Source: Aquisalinus luteolus (GTDB lineage Bacteria; Pseudomonadota; Alphaproteobacteria; Caulobacterales; Parvularculaceae). From it: a DNA stretch of 64,000 nucleotides. A model generated the notes under the pieces. It made no database searches and was not told the origin of the DNA. It worked only from the letters and a program-made list of their open reading frames with translations. Each line of letters begins with the position of its first letter. The stretch's first letter is position 1. The stretch lies in assembly GCF_009712425.2 (NCBI RefSeq), contig NZ_VCJR02000002.1, positions 186,001-250,000 on the forward strand, given 5' to 3'. This document shows positions 46,744 through 54,473 of the stretch, in pieces. The translations under genes were made by a program, and so were the position numbers.

Positions 46744-47790
46744 ATGCTGTTTACATCCGATAACTGGGCCGGGGTTCACCCGGCAATCATGCAGGCGATA
46801 ACCGAGGCCAATGACGGCTCAGTGCCCGCCTATGGCAACGACGCGCTGTCCAAACGCGTGACCGCGAAGTTCGAGGAGATCTTCGAACACGAATGCCATG
46901 TCTTCTTCGCCTCGACCGGCGGTGCTGCCAACGGGCTCGCCCTGTCGCAGCTGGTCCCGCCCTATGGCGGTACGTTCTGCCACGAGGTCTCGCATGTGCA
47001 GATGGACGAGTGTGGCACGCCGGAATTCTACTCCGGCGGCGCCAAGCTGCTGACCCTGCCGGGCAAGGATGCCAAGCTGACGGCAGCTGCGGTGGAGGAG
47101 GGGATGCGCTTCTACACCCCGCCTATGACCCACCATGTCATCCCCAAGGCCGTTTCACTGACGCAGGTGACCGAGGCTGGCACTGCCTATACGCCGGACG
47201 AGGTCGGGGCGATCGGCGCGGTGGCAAGGCGTCATAACCTGAAAGTCCATATGGACGGCGCTCGCTTCTCCAACGCCATCGCGACCCTCGGATGCGCCCC
47301 CGCCGATGTGACCTGGCGGGCCGGTGTCGATGTGTTGTGCTTCGGCGCGACCAAGAACGGGGCGTTGTGTGCCGAGGCGGTGGTGTTCTTCGACAAGGCG
47401 CATACAGAAGAATTTGCCTGGCGGCACAAGCGGGCCGGTCATGTCTGGTCCAAGGCCCGGTTCATGGCCGCCCAGTGGAAGGCGTTCCTCAGCAATGATC
47501 TCTGGCTCGACCTTGCCGGCAATGCCAATGCCATGGCCAACCGGCTGGGCGAGAAGCTCGGTGCCATGCCCGGCTTCACCATCGCGCACCCGGTGCAGGC
47601 GAATGAAGTCTTCCTTACCTTCCCCGACGGCGTGGCGCAGAAACTGCTGGATCAGGGCGCACAATTCTATGACTGGGTCTATCCGGGTGATACCTGGAAC
47701 GGAAAGCTGAAACGTCTTGTCACGAACTATCGCACGACCGAACAGGAGGTGGACAGGTTTATCGATCTGGCCGCCGAATGCACGGGCTGA
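46744..47790 (+). CDS. ltaE: Low-specificity L-threonine aldolase
   Basis: This PLP enzyme splits L-threonine to glycine and acetaldehyde. SDNWAGVHPAIMQA, YGNDALSKRV, STGGAANGLALSQL and VHMDGARFSNA with the cofactor Asp are family marks. The PLP-lysine motif is CFGATKNGAL. The 348 residues fit. No strong ribosome-binding site precedes the ATG. The sulfotransferase-like gene follows 10 bases later. Confidence 0.93.
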   Translation: MLFTSDNWAGVHPAIMQAITEANDGSVPAYGNDALSKRVTAKFEEIFEHECHVFFASTGGAANGLALSQLVPPYGGTFCHEVSHVQMDECGTPEFYSGGAKLLTLPGKDAKLTAAAVEEGMRFYTPPMTHHVIPKAVSLTQVTEAGTAYTPDEVGAIGAVARRHNLKVHMDGARFSNAIATLGCAPADVTWRAGVDVLCFGATKNGALCAEAVVFFDKAHTEEFAWRHKRAGHVWSKARFMAAQWKAFLSNDLWLDLAGNANAMANRLGEKLGAMPGFTIAHPVQANEVFLTFPDGVAQKLLDQGAQFYDWVYPGDTWNGKLKRLVTNYRTTEQEVDRFIDLAAECTG

Positions 47791-47800
47791 CCGGCACGCG

Positions 47801-48862
47801 ATGAAGACGCTTTACCTTCATGCCGGTTTCAGCAAGACCGGCTCCAGCTCGCTGCAGCTGTTCCTGCGCGAGAACGCGGCACGCCTGTCGCATGAGGGTA
47901 TCATCTATCCCGAACCGCCGCGTCTTGCCGACCGCCTGATCGACAACCCGGCCGGCAACGGGGTTTTCCTTCGCGCCTTCCTGGAAAATCCGGCTGACAA
48001 GGCCGGGCGTGCTGCCGTGAAGGGGCATCTTACCCGTCTCGCAAAGGGGCCTCATGACCGGATCATCCTGTCCAATGAAAGCCTGCACCAGATGAGCGAG
48101 GATGGTTTTCGCGCCCTGAAGGCGGTGCTGCAGGACCTGTCCCTGAAGCCCGTATTCGTGATCGTCGCACGTGATGTGATCGAGCATAGCTTGTCGGCCT
48201 ATCGCCAGCGTGTCGGTCATGAAGGGCTGGCGCTGGGTATAGAGGACTATCTCATGCGTGCCCGTCCGCGAACCGGCACGACACTGGACATGCTGGCCGG
48301 GGTTTTCGGGCCAGAGGCCCTGCGCGTAATCCCTTACCAGAAGGACCCTGCGGCCAATATCATCAGTACACTGGCCGCAATGGATACAAGAAACGAAGTG
48401 GCTGCGATCGATATCCCAGTGGTCAACACAGGTCTTGACGCTCTAGGTACTGAGGTCATGCGCCACCTCAATACTATGGGAACAAGTCCTGGTGTCTGCC
48501 GTGCCATTGCGGGCGCGCTTTCAGGGGGCGTGGCGTCACCGCCTGTCGAGGGCGCGCCGGTAAAACTGGCACTCTCCGACGAAGCGCTGGACTGGTATCG
48601 CGAGCAGGCACGCCGCATCAATGCCCATCTGGATGGCCCGCCACTTGCCGAACCGGATCGTGAAGTCAGCATACAAACCGTACTTCTCTCCGCTGGTGAA
48701 CAGAAGCTGGCGCAAGCCCTTTTGCAGATTGCAGAGCAAGCAGAGGATCTGCGGCAGAATTCCAGCATAGTCAGGCTGGCCCGCCTTGTCCGGCGCCAGC
48801 GCAGGTCGATGGCCGGTGTTCGTGCCTTCCTCGCGTCATTGACCGGCGCCGGTAAGGGCTGA
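47801..48862 (+). CDS. Sulfotransferase-like protein
   Basis: The N-terminus LYLHAGFSKTGSSSLQLFL matches the PAPS-binding 5'-phosphosulfate loop (HxGxxKTGSxSLQ) of bacterial sulfotransferase-like proteins. FVIVARDVIEHSLSAY is the 3'-phosphate-binding strand (R-x7-S). The C-terminal third is helical and may be a coiled coil. The acceptor is unknown. Confidence 0.78.
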   Translation: MKTLYLHAGFSKTGSSSLQLFLRENAARLSHEGIIYPEPPRLADRLIDNPAGNGVFLRAFLENPADKAGRAAVKGHLTRLAKGPHDRIILSNESLHQMSEDGFRALKAVLQDLSLKPVFVIVARDVIEHSLSAYRQRVGHEGLALGIEDYLMRARPRTGTTLDMLAGVFGPEALRVIPYQKDPAANIISTLAAMDTRNEVAAIDIPVVNTGLDALGTEVMRHLNTMGTSPGVCRAIAGALSGGVASPPVEGAPVKLALSDEALDWYREQARRINAHLDGPPLAEPDREVSIQTVLLSAGEQKLAQALLQIAEQAEDLRQNSSIVRLARLVRRQRRSMAGVRAFLASLTGAGKG

Positions 48863-48996
48863 CTACACATTGCCCTATAACCTGGCAGTGCGCATAACCC
48901 CGATGACAACCTGTACGAGCTTTAACATTCCTTCCCTTGTGAAGGGCATTGCTCGCTACTATATCTTTCGTATTAGAGGGTTCAGGAGAGGTTTCC

Positions 48997-49527
48997 ATGA
49001 AAAGCAGTCTTTCAATCTGTGTCGTCGCGCTGGTTGCAGCAGCGGGCTTCACCATGCCTGCCCAGGCCCAGTCAAGCGGCTGGCAGGAGTATGATTTTTC
49101 CATCAGCGCAGACGGGGCGTGGCTGGATTCGGACGATCCAGATGGAAAGTATGCCGTCAACGGTGTTTATGCCGCCGCGGCGGAGGGCGGTAGCGCCATG
49201 TTCTATTGTGTCGACGAGGAGCTGGCGGTGTTCGTTTCCACCGAGCCCTTCGATTTCGTCAACGACATGCGCCAGTCCAACCGCAAGGTGACAATCACGG
49301 TGCGCCTGTCGGCGGATGAGGAAGAGGTCAACCGCAGCGACTGGCGCTATTTCCCGTCGGTCAAGCTGGCCCAGCCCGCCAAGTATACAACGATCGCAAA
49401 GCTGTATAATGCCGTCGTGAAGCAGGAGGCCATGTCGATGTCCTCCAGCCGGTTCAGTGATGTGAGCATAACGCTGCCCCCTGTTGATTCGACGTTTGCT
49501 GCCTTCAGCCGCGATTGCGGGATGTAA
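48997..49527 (+). CDS. Secreted protein of unknown function
   Basis: A signal peptide ends at MPAQAQ. The mature part of about 150 residues has two Cys, one in MFYCVDEEL and one three residues from the end (SRDCGM), which probably form a disulfide. The ending STFAAFSRDCGM resembles the endings of the three secreted proteins at 55764-57628. No named family is recognised. The start ATG 48997 is preceded by AGGAGAGG. Confidence 0.65.
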   Translation: MKSSLSICVVALVAAAGFTMPAQAQSSGWQEYDFSISADGAWLDSDDPDGKYAVNGVYAAAAEGGSAMFYCVDEELAVFVSTEPFDFVNDMRQSNRKVTITVRLSADEEEVNRSDWRYFPSVKLAQPAKYTTIAKLYNAVVKQEAMSMSSSRFSDVSITLPPVDSTFAAFSRDCGM

Positions 49528-49620
49528 AGGTCTCGCGGTGCCTCTCCCTCACCTGTACAGGGGAGAGACGCCGCCGCCGTTCAGCGCCATGATCCTTCCT
49601 TCGAGAAGGAGTTATCAATC

Positions 49621-50229
49621 ATGCGTCTTGTTCCATCCCTTATCCTGCCCGTTGTCATGCTTGCTGCCTGCAGCAGTGAAGAAAACGCCGCCGCCGCCGC
49701 CAGCTATGATTGCGGTGCCCTGCAGCCCTTGTTCGAAAGCCGCACCGATGCGGTACCTTTCGAAGCTGTGCGAACGGGAAACCTCATGCTCGGTGATACA
49801 AAGCTCGACGATCAGTATACCACCGACGTCAGGGTGCAGGATAATCGTTGTACAGCGTCAGTGATGAAGGGTTTCTTCGGCGCGGACGCAAATATCTATA
49901 TCGTGAATTGCGTGGCCTTCCAGGCGGGCAGTCTCGATAACGAGGCCAATGAGGCAAAGGCGCGGGAGATCTTCAACGAGGTCGAGGCGATGGTTTCCAG
50001 TTGTCTGGGGTCAGAACTTGTCGCTGAAACAGTCGAAGAAAGTGCGGATTTCGATATTTACAGGAAGACCACATGGGATCTGGAAAACCCGCCAGAGCTT
50101 GAAACCGGGTCGTTCCGTGTCGACCCTGTCTATCTGGAAATGTCCTATTCACCGTTCATGCGTGGCCGCGGCGGCCCGTCCGGCTGGCTCGTGGAACTGC
50201 AATTGCAGGAGCAGCGCGAGGGCGAATAA
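49621..50229 (+). CDS. Hypothetical lipoprotein
   Basis: The N-terminus LPVVMLAACSS is a lipobox. The mature part of about 185 residues is acidic and contains Cys at YDCGALQPL, DNRCTASV, VNCVAFQ and SSCLGSE, so two disulfides are possible. No family is recognised. AAGGAG precedes the ATG. It is convergent with the HDAC-family gene with 6 bases between. Confidence 0.65.
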   Translation: MRLVPSLILPVVMLAACSSEENAAAAASYDCGALQPLFESRTDAVPFEAVRTGNLMLGDTKLDDQYTTDVRVQDNRCTASVMKGFFGADANIYIVNCVAFQAGSLDNEANEAKAREIFNEVEAMVSSCLGSELVAETVEESADFDIYRKTTWDLENPPELETGSFRVDPVYLEMSYSPFMRGRGGPSGWLVELQLQEQREGE

Positions 50230-50235
50230 CCCTGC

Positions 50236-51141
50236 CTAATATCCGTAGACGGCCTTTGCCACCGCGTAAGTATTGGCATAGGCCGTGACAGTGGGATCGA
50301 TGGGGTTGGCGTATCCACCGCCAATCCCCATCGAGCAGGGAATGCCCCGCTGGCGGCAGCCCTCCAGCACCAACCGGTCGCGCTCCATTAGCCCGTCATA
50401 GCTCAAATCCATCCGCCCGAGCCGGTCATGGACCAGCGGATCGACACCGGCCTGATAGAGCACGAGATCCGGCGCGAAGTTCCAGACCTGAGGCAGCATT
50501 TCCGCGACACGGGTCAGATAGGCGTCGTCGCCGGGATTGTCCTCAAACGGAATGTCGAGCGTCGCCGGTACCTTGCGGAAGGGAAAGTTTTTCGCGCCAT
50601 AGGCATCGAGGATGAAGATGCGGGCATCCCCGCCCAATATCGCCGCATTGCCGTCGCCCTGGTGCACATCGAGATCGATGATGGCGATGCGGTCGACCCA
50701 GCCCTCCGCCAGTGCCTTTTTCGCCACTACCGCAAAGTCGTTATAGATGCAGAAGCCAGCCCCGAAGCCTGCATGGGCGTGGTGGGTGCCACCGGCGAGC
50801 TGGCCGGACAGGCCGACCCGCAGGGCCGTTCGTGCGGCCTCTATCGCGCCGCCAACCGTGCGCCGCCCGCGCCGGGGGATCTGCTCCGACCACGGAAAGC
50901 CGATGCGGCGCATGACCTTCGGGTCGATAGAGCCATCGGAGAGGGCGCTGACATACTCCCTGTCATGGGCGAGCAATATATCCGCTTCCTCCGCCTCCGG
51001 GGACAGGTGCAGCTGGTCCTCATCGACCAGCCCGCGGGCCAGCAGTTCGCGCCGCAGCAGCTCGTATTTATGCCCCGGGAAACGGTGCTTCTCCGGGAGG
51101 GGAATATTGAAGTCGGCGGAGTAATAGAAGTGCGGGCGCAT
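50236..51141 (-). CDS. Histone-deacetylase-family amidohydrolase
   Basis: The zinc-site sequence is intact: the His pair in GGTHHAHAGFGAGFCIYND, IIDLDVHQGDGNA with Asp/His ligands, and YQAGVDPLVHDRLG with the last Asp. IGGGYAN follows. It matches the bacterial class IV-like branch, which deacetylates acetyl-polyamines or acyl-lysines. The substrate is not known. 301 residues. Confidence 0.92.
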   Translation of the reverse strand: MRPHFYYSADFNIPLPEKHRFPGHKYELLRRELLARGLVDEDQLHLSPEAEEADILLAHDREYVSALSDGSIDPKVMRRIGFPWSEQIPRRGRRTVGGAIEAARTALRVGLSGQLAGGTHHAHAGFGAGFCIYNDFAVVAKKALAEGWVDRIAIIDLDVHQGDGNAAILGGDARIFILDAYGAKNFPFRKVPATLDIPFEDNPGDDAYLTRVAEMLPQVWNFAPDLVLYQAGVDPLVHDRLGRMDLSYDGLMERDRLVLEGCRQRGIPCSMGIGGGYANPIDPTVTAYANTYAVAKAVYGY

Positions 51142-51183
51142 GAGGGCAGAGATAGCCGGGCTGGCTCTGCCGTCAAGCGCTCC

Positions 51184-51996
51184 CTATTCCTCCTGCAACA
51201 CCAGCAATTCGATATTGCGGTATTCGACCGGGTGGCTTTCCGACTGGATCGCGAAATGGCCACGGGTCAGCGCGCGGCTGTCGGCCCAGGGGTGGGCCTC
51301 GTCTAGCTGCGCGTCGGAGTATTCGAATACCATTTCGCCATTCGTGTAATGACGATAAGTCTGGATGCCGTCCTCATTGGGCGGGGTCACCTCCAGCTCG
51401 AAGGTCACCCATTCGCCCGCCGGCGGGGCGGGGTATTCCGACAGGGTGCAGTGCTCCTCCGGCCGGTCACCCTTGACGAGGGCGCTGGTGCCGGGGGTGC
51501 AAAGATTGCCTGTGGTCGGGGCGTGGGCGCCCTCGCCCAGGAACTGCGCTTCCAGCGAGATGGGGAAGTCCTGATCCTCGGGGATCGTTTCCGGCGGCTG
51601 GGTGTGGAACAGGACACCGGCGTTAAGGCGGCCCCAGTCCGGCCCGCCGGGCATCTGCTCACCGACGAAGCGGTAATCCATGCGCAGGCGATAGGCCGTG
51701 TACGGTGTGTCGTAATAGAGATGGCCGAAACGGCCGCCGAAATCCTCGCCATACTGGTCATAGGAGACGACGATCTTGCCATCCTCGACGCGCCAGGTGT
51801 TGCCGAAATTCTCCCCCAGCGGATGATAGCGGATCATCGGCGTCCAGCCGTCGAGGGTTTGACCGTCGAAGAGGGAGACCCAGCCTTCTTCTGCTTCCAT
51901 CAGGGCAGGGGCGGTGGTGTCTTCCGTCATGTCGGGGGCGGTATCGGCGCAGGCGGGCAGGGCGAGCGCGATCAGCGCGGGGGTGAATTTCAGCAT
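51184..51996 (-). CDS. DUF1080 (3-keto-disaccharide hydrolase-like) lipoprotein
   Basis: A lipobox (IALALPACAD) precedes an acidic spacer and the DUF1080 domain: WVSLFDGQTLDGWTPM, WRVEDGKIVV and AGVLFHTQPP. The domain is a concanavalin-like beta sandwich found in secreted glycan-acting enzymes, recently described as 3-keto-glycoside hydrolases or lyases. The substrate is not known here. The 270 residues fit. Confidence 0.85.
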   Translation of the reverse strand: MLKFTPALIALALPACADTAPDMTEDTTAPALMEAEEGWVSLFDGQTLDGWTPMIRYHPLGENFGNTWRVEDGKIVVSYDQYGEDFGGRFGHLYYDTPYTAYRLRMDYRFVGEQMPGGPDWGRLNAGVLFHTQPPETIPEDQDFPISLEAQFLGEGAHAPTTGNLCTPGTSALVKGDRPEEHCTLSEYPAPPAGEWVTFELEVTPPNEDGIQTYRHYTNGEMVFEYSDAQLDEAHPWADSRALTRGHFAIQSESHPVEYRNIELLVLQEE

Positions 51997-52057
51997 GGTT
52001 GTCCCTCTCGTTGTTTTGCGGGGACGCTAGCATGGGTGGCCGGGAAAGGGGAGGGGC

Positions 52058-52285
52058 TTAGGAGGCGGACGGGATGCCGCCGCTTGCCTCCGCACGGAGG
52101 GCTGCTGCGGCGCGATCTTCCTCCCTCGCCTTGGCGAGGCGGTCGAGACGGCGCTTCAGTTCTTTGCGCATGGCCTCGACCTCCTCGGGGGTGTAGGTCT
52201 CCGGCTGAGGCTTGGCAGCTTCCTTGGCGCGTCGCTGTTTCGGGGTGAGGTTGTGGCGGCGGGACTTGGTGCGCTTTCTGGTCAT
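52058..52285 (-). CDS. Small basic coiled-coil-like hypothetical protein
   Basis: The 75-residue product begins MTRKRTKSRRHNLTPKQRRAK and continues as an Arg/Lys/Glu-rich helix. The ATG is preceded by GGAGCAATC. It could be a small nucleic-acid-binding protein. No family is recognised, and a translated status is likely but unproven. Confidence 0.5.
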   Translation of the reverse strand: MTRKRTKSRRHNLTPKQRRAKEAAKPQPETYTPEEVEAMRKELKRRLDRLAKAREEDRAAAALRAEASGGIPSAS

Positions 52286-52841
52286 TGATTGCTCCGTATG
52301 CGGGGTGTTTCACCGGTGCCGATCTGTCAAGGGCGGCTTCGCCGCCGCGAAGCGGTTTCACCCTTGACTGATCGTCACCGGCAAAACAATGGCTTCGGTT
52401 GACAAATTACCTGCGCCAATATCGCCGTCACTCGGCGCGCGCGGCGTTGGGTGGTTATCCGCCTTCGCTAAAGCTCCGGCGCGACAAGGAAGGGGGCCCG
52501 TGGGGACACTGCGGCATCCTTCATAATTCTAAAGTGTGGACGCCTCGCGCCCCCACGGCGGTGATCTGGTGCCGGGCTGATACGCGGCTCTCCGGTCTGC
52601 CCTGCCAGGGGACAGAACACCGCTCCGATGATCGACATGAGGCTCGCATGCACCCTCCTTCGCCAAGGCTGCGGAGGGCAAGCCCTCCCGGCCTGTAACG
52701 AACGTCACCGGAAACCTGATGCGCCGGTCCGCCTGTCGGTTCAGGCTCGCCGGCACCTCCGCCCCGGTCCGCACCGGCGCTTGGCGAGGGTTATAGGCGC
52801 GGTGGAGGTGGCGGGGATAAGATTTGGGTTGGGAAAGAGGG
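52286..52841. other. Gene-poor repeat-rich gap (no gene seen)
   Basis: I see no convincing gene in these 556 bases. Several GC-rich inverted fragments occur, for example the pair of segments around 52317-52355 (AAGGGCGG.../...CACCCTTGAC) and a CCTTCGCCAAGG palindrome near 52667. The stretch looks like decayed repeat or mobile debris ahead of the repeat-flanked nuclease genes. Confidence 0.5.
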
Positions 52842-52979
52842 CCCTCACCCAAAATTTGCTGTGCAAATTTTGACCTCTCCCAGAGGGAGAGGGTGGGCAT
52901 CGCGCGATGGGAGCGGCTTGGCCTCCACCTCTCCCTTGGGAGAGGTCGGAAAATGCGTTAGCATTTTACGGGTGAGGGG
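52842..52979. repeat. Inverted pair of two-hairpin repeats (REP/BIME-like), unit A
   Basis: Two copies of one unit face each other. The right copy (52928-52979) has hairpin 1 (CCTCTCCC/GGGAGAGG, 52928-52945), a GGT step, hairpin 2 (AAAATGC/GCATTTT, 52950-52967) and a G-rich tail GGGTGAGGGG. The left copy (52842-52896) is its mirror, with hairpin 2 at 52851-52871 and hairpin 1 at 52874-52892. The right copy ends on the base before the first DUF559 ATG. Confidence 0.8.
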
Positions 52980-53339
52980 ATGATGGATCAGAACATCGAC
53001 AGAGCGCGGGAATTGCGGCGCAACCAGACTGAGGCCGAGCGGCGTGTCTGGAATGCCCTGCGTAATCGCCAGATCGACGGCCACAAGTTCCGGCGGCAGC
53101 ATGCCATCGGGCCATATATCGTCGATTTCGTTTGCCTAGACCGGAAACTGATCATCGAACTCGATGGCGGTCAGCATGGTGAGCCGCAAGCGCGGGCCTA
53201 TGATGCGCGGCGTACGGAATTTCTGGAACAGGAAGGCTTCGACGTGATCCGGTTCTGGAATATCGATGTGTTCGAGACTCTGGATGGCGTGCTGGAGCGG
53301 ATTGCCGAGGCGCTACGTGTGCCGCCGCATGGGGATTAG
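52980..53339 (+). CDS. DUF559 (VSR-like) endonuclease-domain protein, copy 1
   Basis: The 119-residue protein shows the DUF559 core: AERRVWNALRNRQIDGHKFRRQHAIGPYIVDFVCL, LIIELDGGQHGE and VIRFWNIDVFETLDGVLERI. The D...ELDGGQH pattern is the PD-(D/E)xK-like nuclease site of the Vsr mismatch-endonuclease fold. ATGATG follows directly on the G-rich tail of repeat unit A, and the TAG abuts repeat unit B. No methylase partner is nearby. Its 3' half matches copy 2 almost exactly. Confidence 0.85.
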   Translation: MMDQNIDRARELRRNQTEAERRVWNALRNRQIDGHKFRRQHAIGPYIVDFVCLDRKLIIELDGGQHGEPQARAYDARRTEFLEQEGFDVIRFWNIDVFETLDGVLERIAEALRVPPHGD

Positions 53340-53480
53340 CCCCCATCGCCCTCTACGAGGGCACTTCCCCCGCAGGCGGGGGAAGAATTGCATCGCACGA
53401 TGCTTCGGGTTTTACTGAAGCCAGAGAGTGGCTTTCCTCCCCCGTTTACGGGGGAGGTGGCCCGAAGGGCCGGAGGGGGC
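53340..53480. repeat. Inverted pair of two-hairpin repeats, unit B
   Basis: The left copy (53340-53385) reads outward from the stop codon of nuclease 1. Its hairpin 2 is GCCCTC/GAGGGC (53348-53362) and its hairpin 1 CTTCCCCCGC/GCGGGGGAAG (53364-53385). The right copy (53436-53480) has hairpin 1 CCTCCCCCGT/ACGGGGGAGG (53436-53457), hairpin 2 GGCCC/GGGCC (53459-53471) and a G-rich tail. Nuclease 2 starts one base later. A 50-base spacer with a small palindrome (53390-53403) separates them. Confidence 0.85.
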
Positions 53481-53481
53481 A

Positions 53482-53838
53482 ATGCGTAAGGTCAATCCAC
53501 GGGCGAAGGAGCTGCGCCAGCAGATGCCGGAGGCGGAGCGGCTGTTATGGACGCATATTCGCCGCAGGCAACTGGACGGCCACAAATTCCGGCGGCAGCA
53601 TGCCATCGGTCCTTATATCGTCGATTTCATCTGCCTAGACCGCAAACTGGTCATCGAACTCGATGGCGGCCAGCATGGCGAGGCAGACGCGCGGGCCTAT
53701 GATGCGCGGCGTACGGAATTTCTGGAACAGGAAGGCTTCGACGTGATCCGGTTCTGGAATATCGATGTGTTCGAGACTCTGGATGGCGTGCTAGAGCGGA
53801 TCGCCGAGGCGCTGCGCGTCCCGCCGCATGGGGATTAG
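53482..53838 (+). CDS. DUF559 (VSR-like) endonuclease-domain protein, copy 2
   Basis: The protein of 118 residues starts MRKVNPRAKELRQQM and has the same nuclease core as copy 1 (LVIELDGGQHGE). From about codon 32 to the stop the two copies are nearly identical in DNA, whereas the first 30 codons differ clearly. This suggests a duplication followed by local conversion, or recombination through the repeats. ATG 53482 comes straight after repeat unit B. A longer ATG at 53428 would translate the repeat itself and is rejected. Confidence 0.85.
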   Translation: MRKVNPRAKELRQQMPEAERLLWTHIRRRQLDGHKFRRQHAIGPYIVDFICLDRKLVIELDGGQHGEADARAYDARRTEFLEQEGFDVIRFWNIDVFETLDGVLERIAEALRVPPHGD

Positions 53839-53979
53839 CCCCCATCGCCCTCTTCGAGGGCACTTCCCCCGCAGGCGGGGGAAGAATTGCATCGCACGAT
53901 GCTGCGGGTTTTGCTGAAGCTAGAGTGTAGGTTTCCTCCCCCGTTTACGGGGGAGGTGGCCCGAAGGGCCGGAGGGGGC
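53839..53979. repeat. Inverted pair of two-hairpin repeats, unit C
   Basis: This copy of unit B lies exactly 499 bases downstream, with hairpins at 53863-53884 and 53935-53956 and the same G-rich tail. Its left end touches the stop codon of nuclease 2. Its right end touches the stop codon of the AT-rich gene on the other strand. Confidence 0.85.
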
Positions 53980-54449
53980 TATTCGATGTCTTTGCTATGT
54001 TCAGTGAAAACTTTTTCAGCATACCCTTCAGGTAACCTAGACTTGCCCCTGTATCCAAAAGCAGACCATCCTAATGCGTCCCTTCGCATTTCTAATATAA
54101 TATCATTATGCGCACGAGCTAGCTCTTTGAATTTTGAATCTAATGGATCAGAATCCATAGATAAAACTTTCTGAGCTTCCAGAAAGAGATCCATATATCT
54201 GTTTACGGCTAGATGAACATTAGGCTCACCATAAAATCTCAAGAGGGTATGGGCGTCTATATACTCTTTAGATAGCGGTAAGTCGTCTCCGTATGCATCA
54301 TTGGGAGTTGGGCAGATTATCAGGAAGCTTTCATATATTCTTCGTTTTTCGCCCAAGACCAGCTCTGACTGATTGAAAACGCGCCCCATCAAAAAGCCGA
54401 TTGAGCCAATTACAACGCTACCAAGGAATATGAGGAAGCTCGTGAACAT
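53979..54449 (-). CDS. AT-rich orphan membrane-anchored protein
   Basis: The 156-residue protein has one N-terminal helix (FLIFLGSVVIGSIGFLMGRVF) and a cytoplasmic part, probably all-helical. I recognise no family. The base composition is clearly richer in A/T than any neighbour, with many ATA, AGA and TTT codons. Its stop codon abuts repeat unit C. Horizontal acquisition is the simplest explanation. Confidence 0.6.
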   Translation of the reverse strand: MFTSFLIFLGSVVIGSIGFLMGRVFNQSELVLGEKRRIYESFLIICPTPNDAYGDDLPLSKEYIDAHTLLRFYGEPNVHLAVNRYMDLFLEAQKVLSMDSDPLDSKFKELARAHNDIILEMRRDALGWSAFGYRGKSRLPEGYAEKVFTEHSKDIE

Positions 54450-54473
54450 AAGGTTTATGTCTAACGGTTGCGC

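Larger units (their letters stand above)
53076..53979 (+). repeat. Tandem direct repeat of nuclease 3' half plus repeat pair (period 499 bp)
   Basis: Segment 53076-53480 and segment 53575-53979 are near-identical with a constant offset of 499 bases. Each contains the last two-thirds of a DUF559 gene plus the inverted repeat pair. The 94 bases between them (53481-53574) are the unique 5' end of copy 2. Confidence 0.85.

Noticed and set aside
45517-46779. Long minus-strand open frame (420 codons) opposite the second TM2 gene and the HAD gene
   Set aside because: Both plus-strand genes have clear family motifs. The antisense product is Arg/His/Asp-rich without domains.
51706-51996. Plus-strand frame opposite the DUF1080 gene
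   Set aside because: Arg-rich shadow with no domain; the minus-strand lipoprotein has clear motifs.
53428-53481. Upstream ATG for the second DUF559 gene
   Set aside because: It would translate the repeat unit itself (residues like PRLRGRWPEGPEG). The ATG at 53482 matches the start of the family and of copy 1.
52842-53979. CRISPR array
   Set aside because: The repeats are long paired hairpins with coding sequence between them and only a few copies. There are no regularly spaced short repeats and no cas genes.
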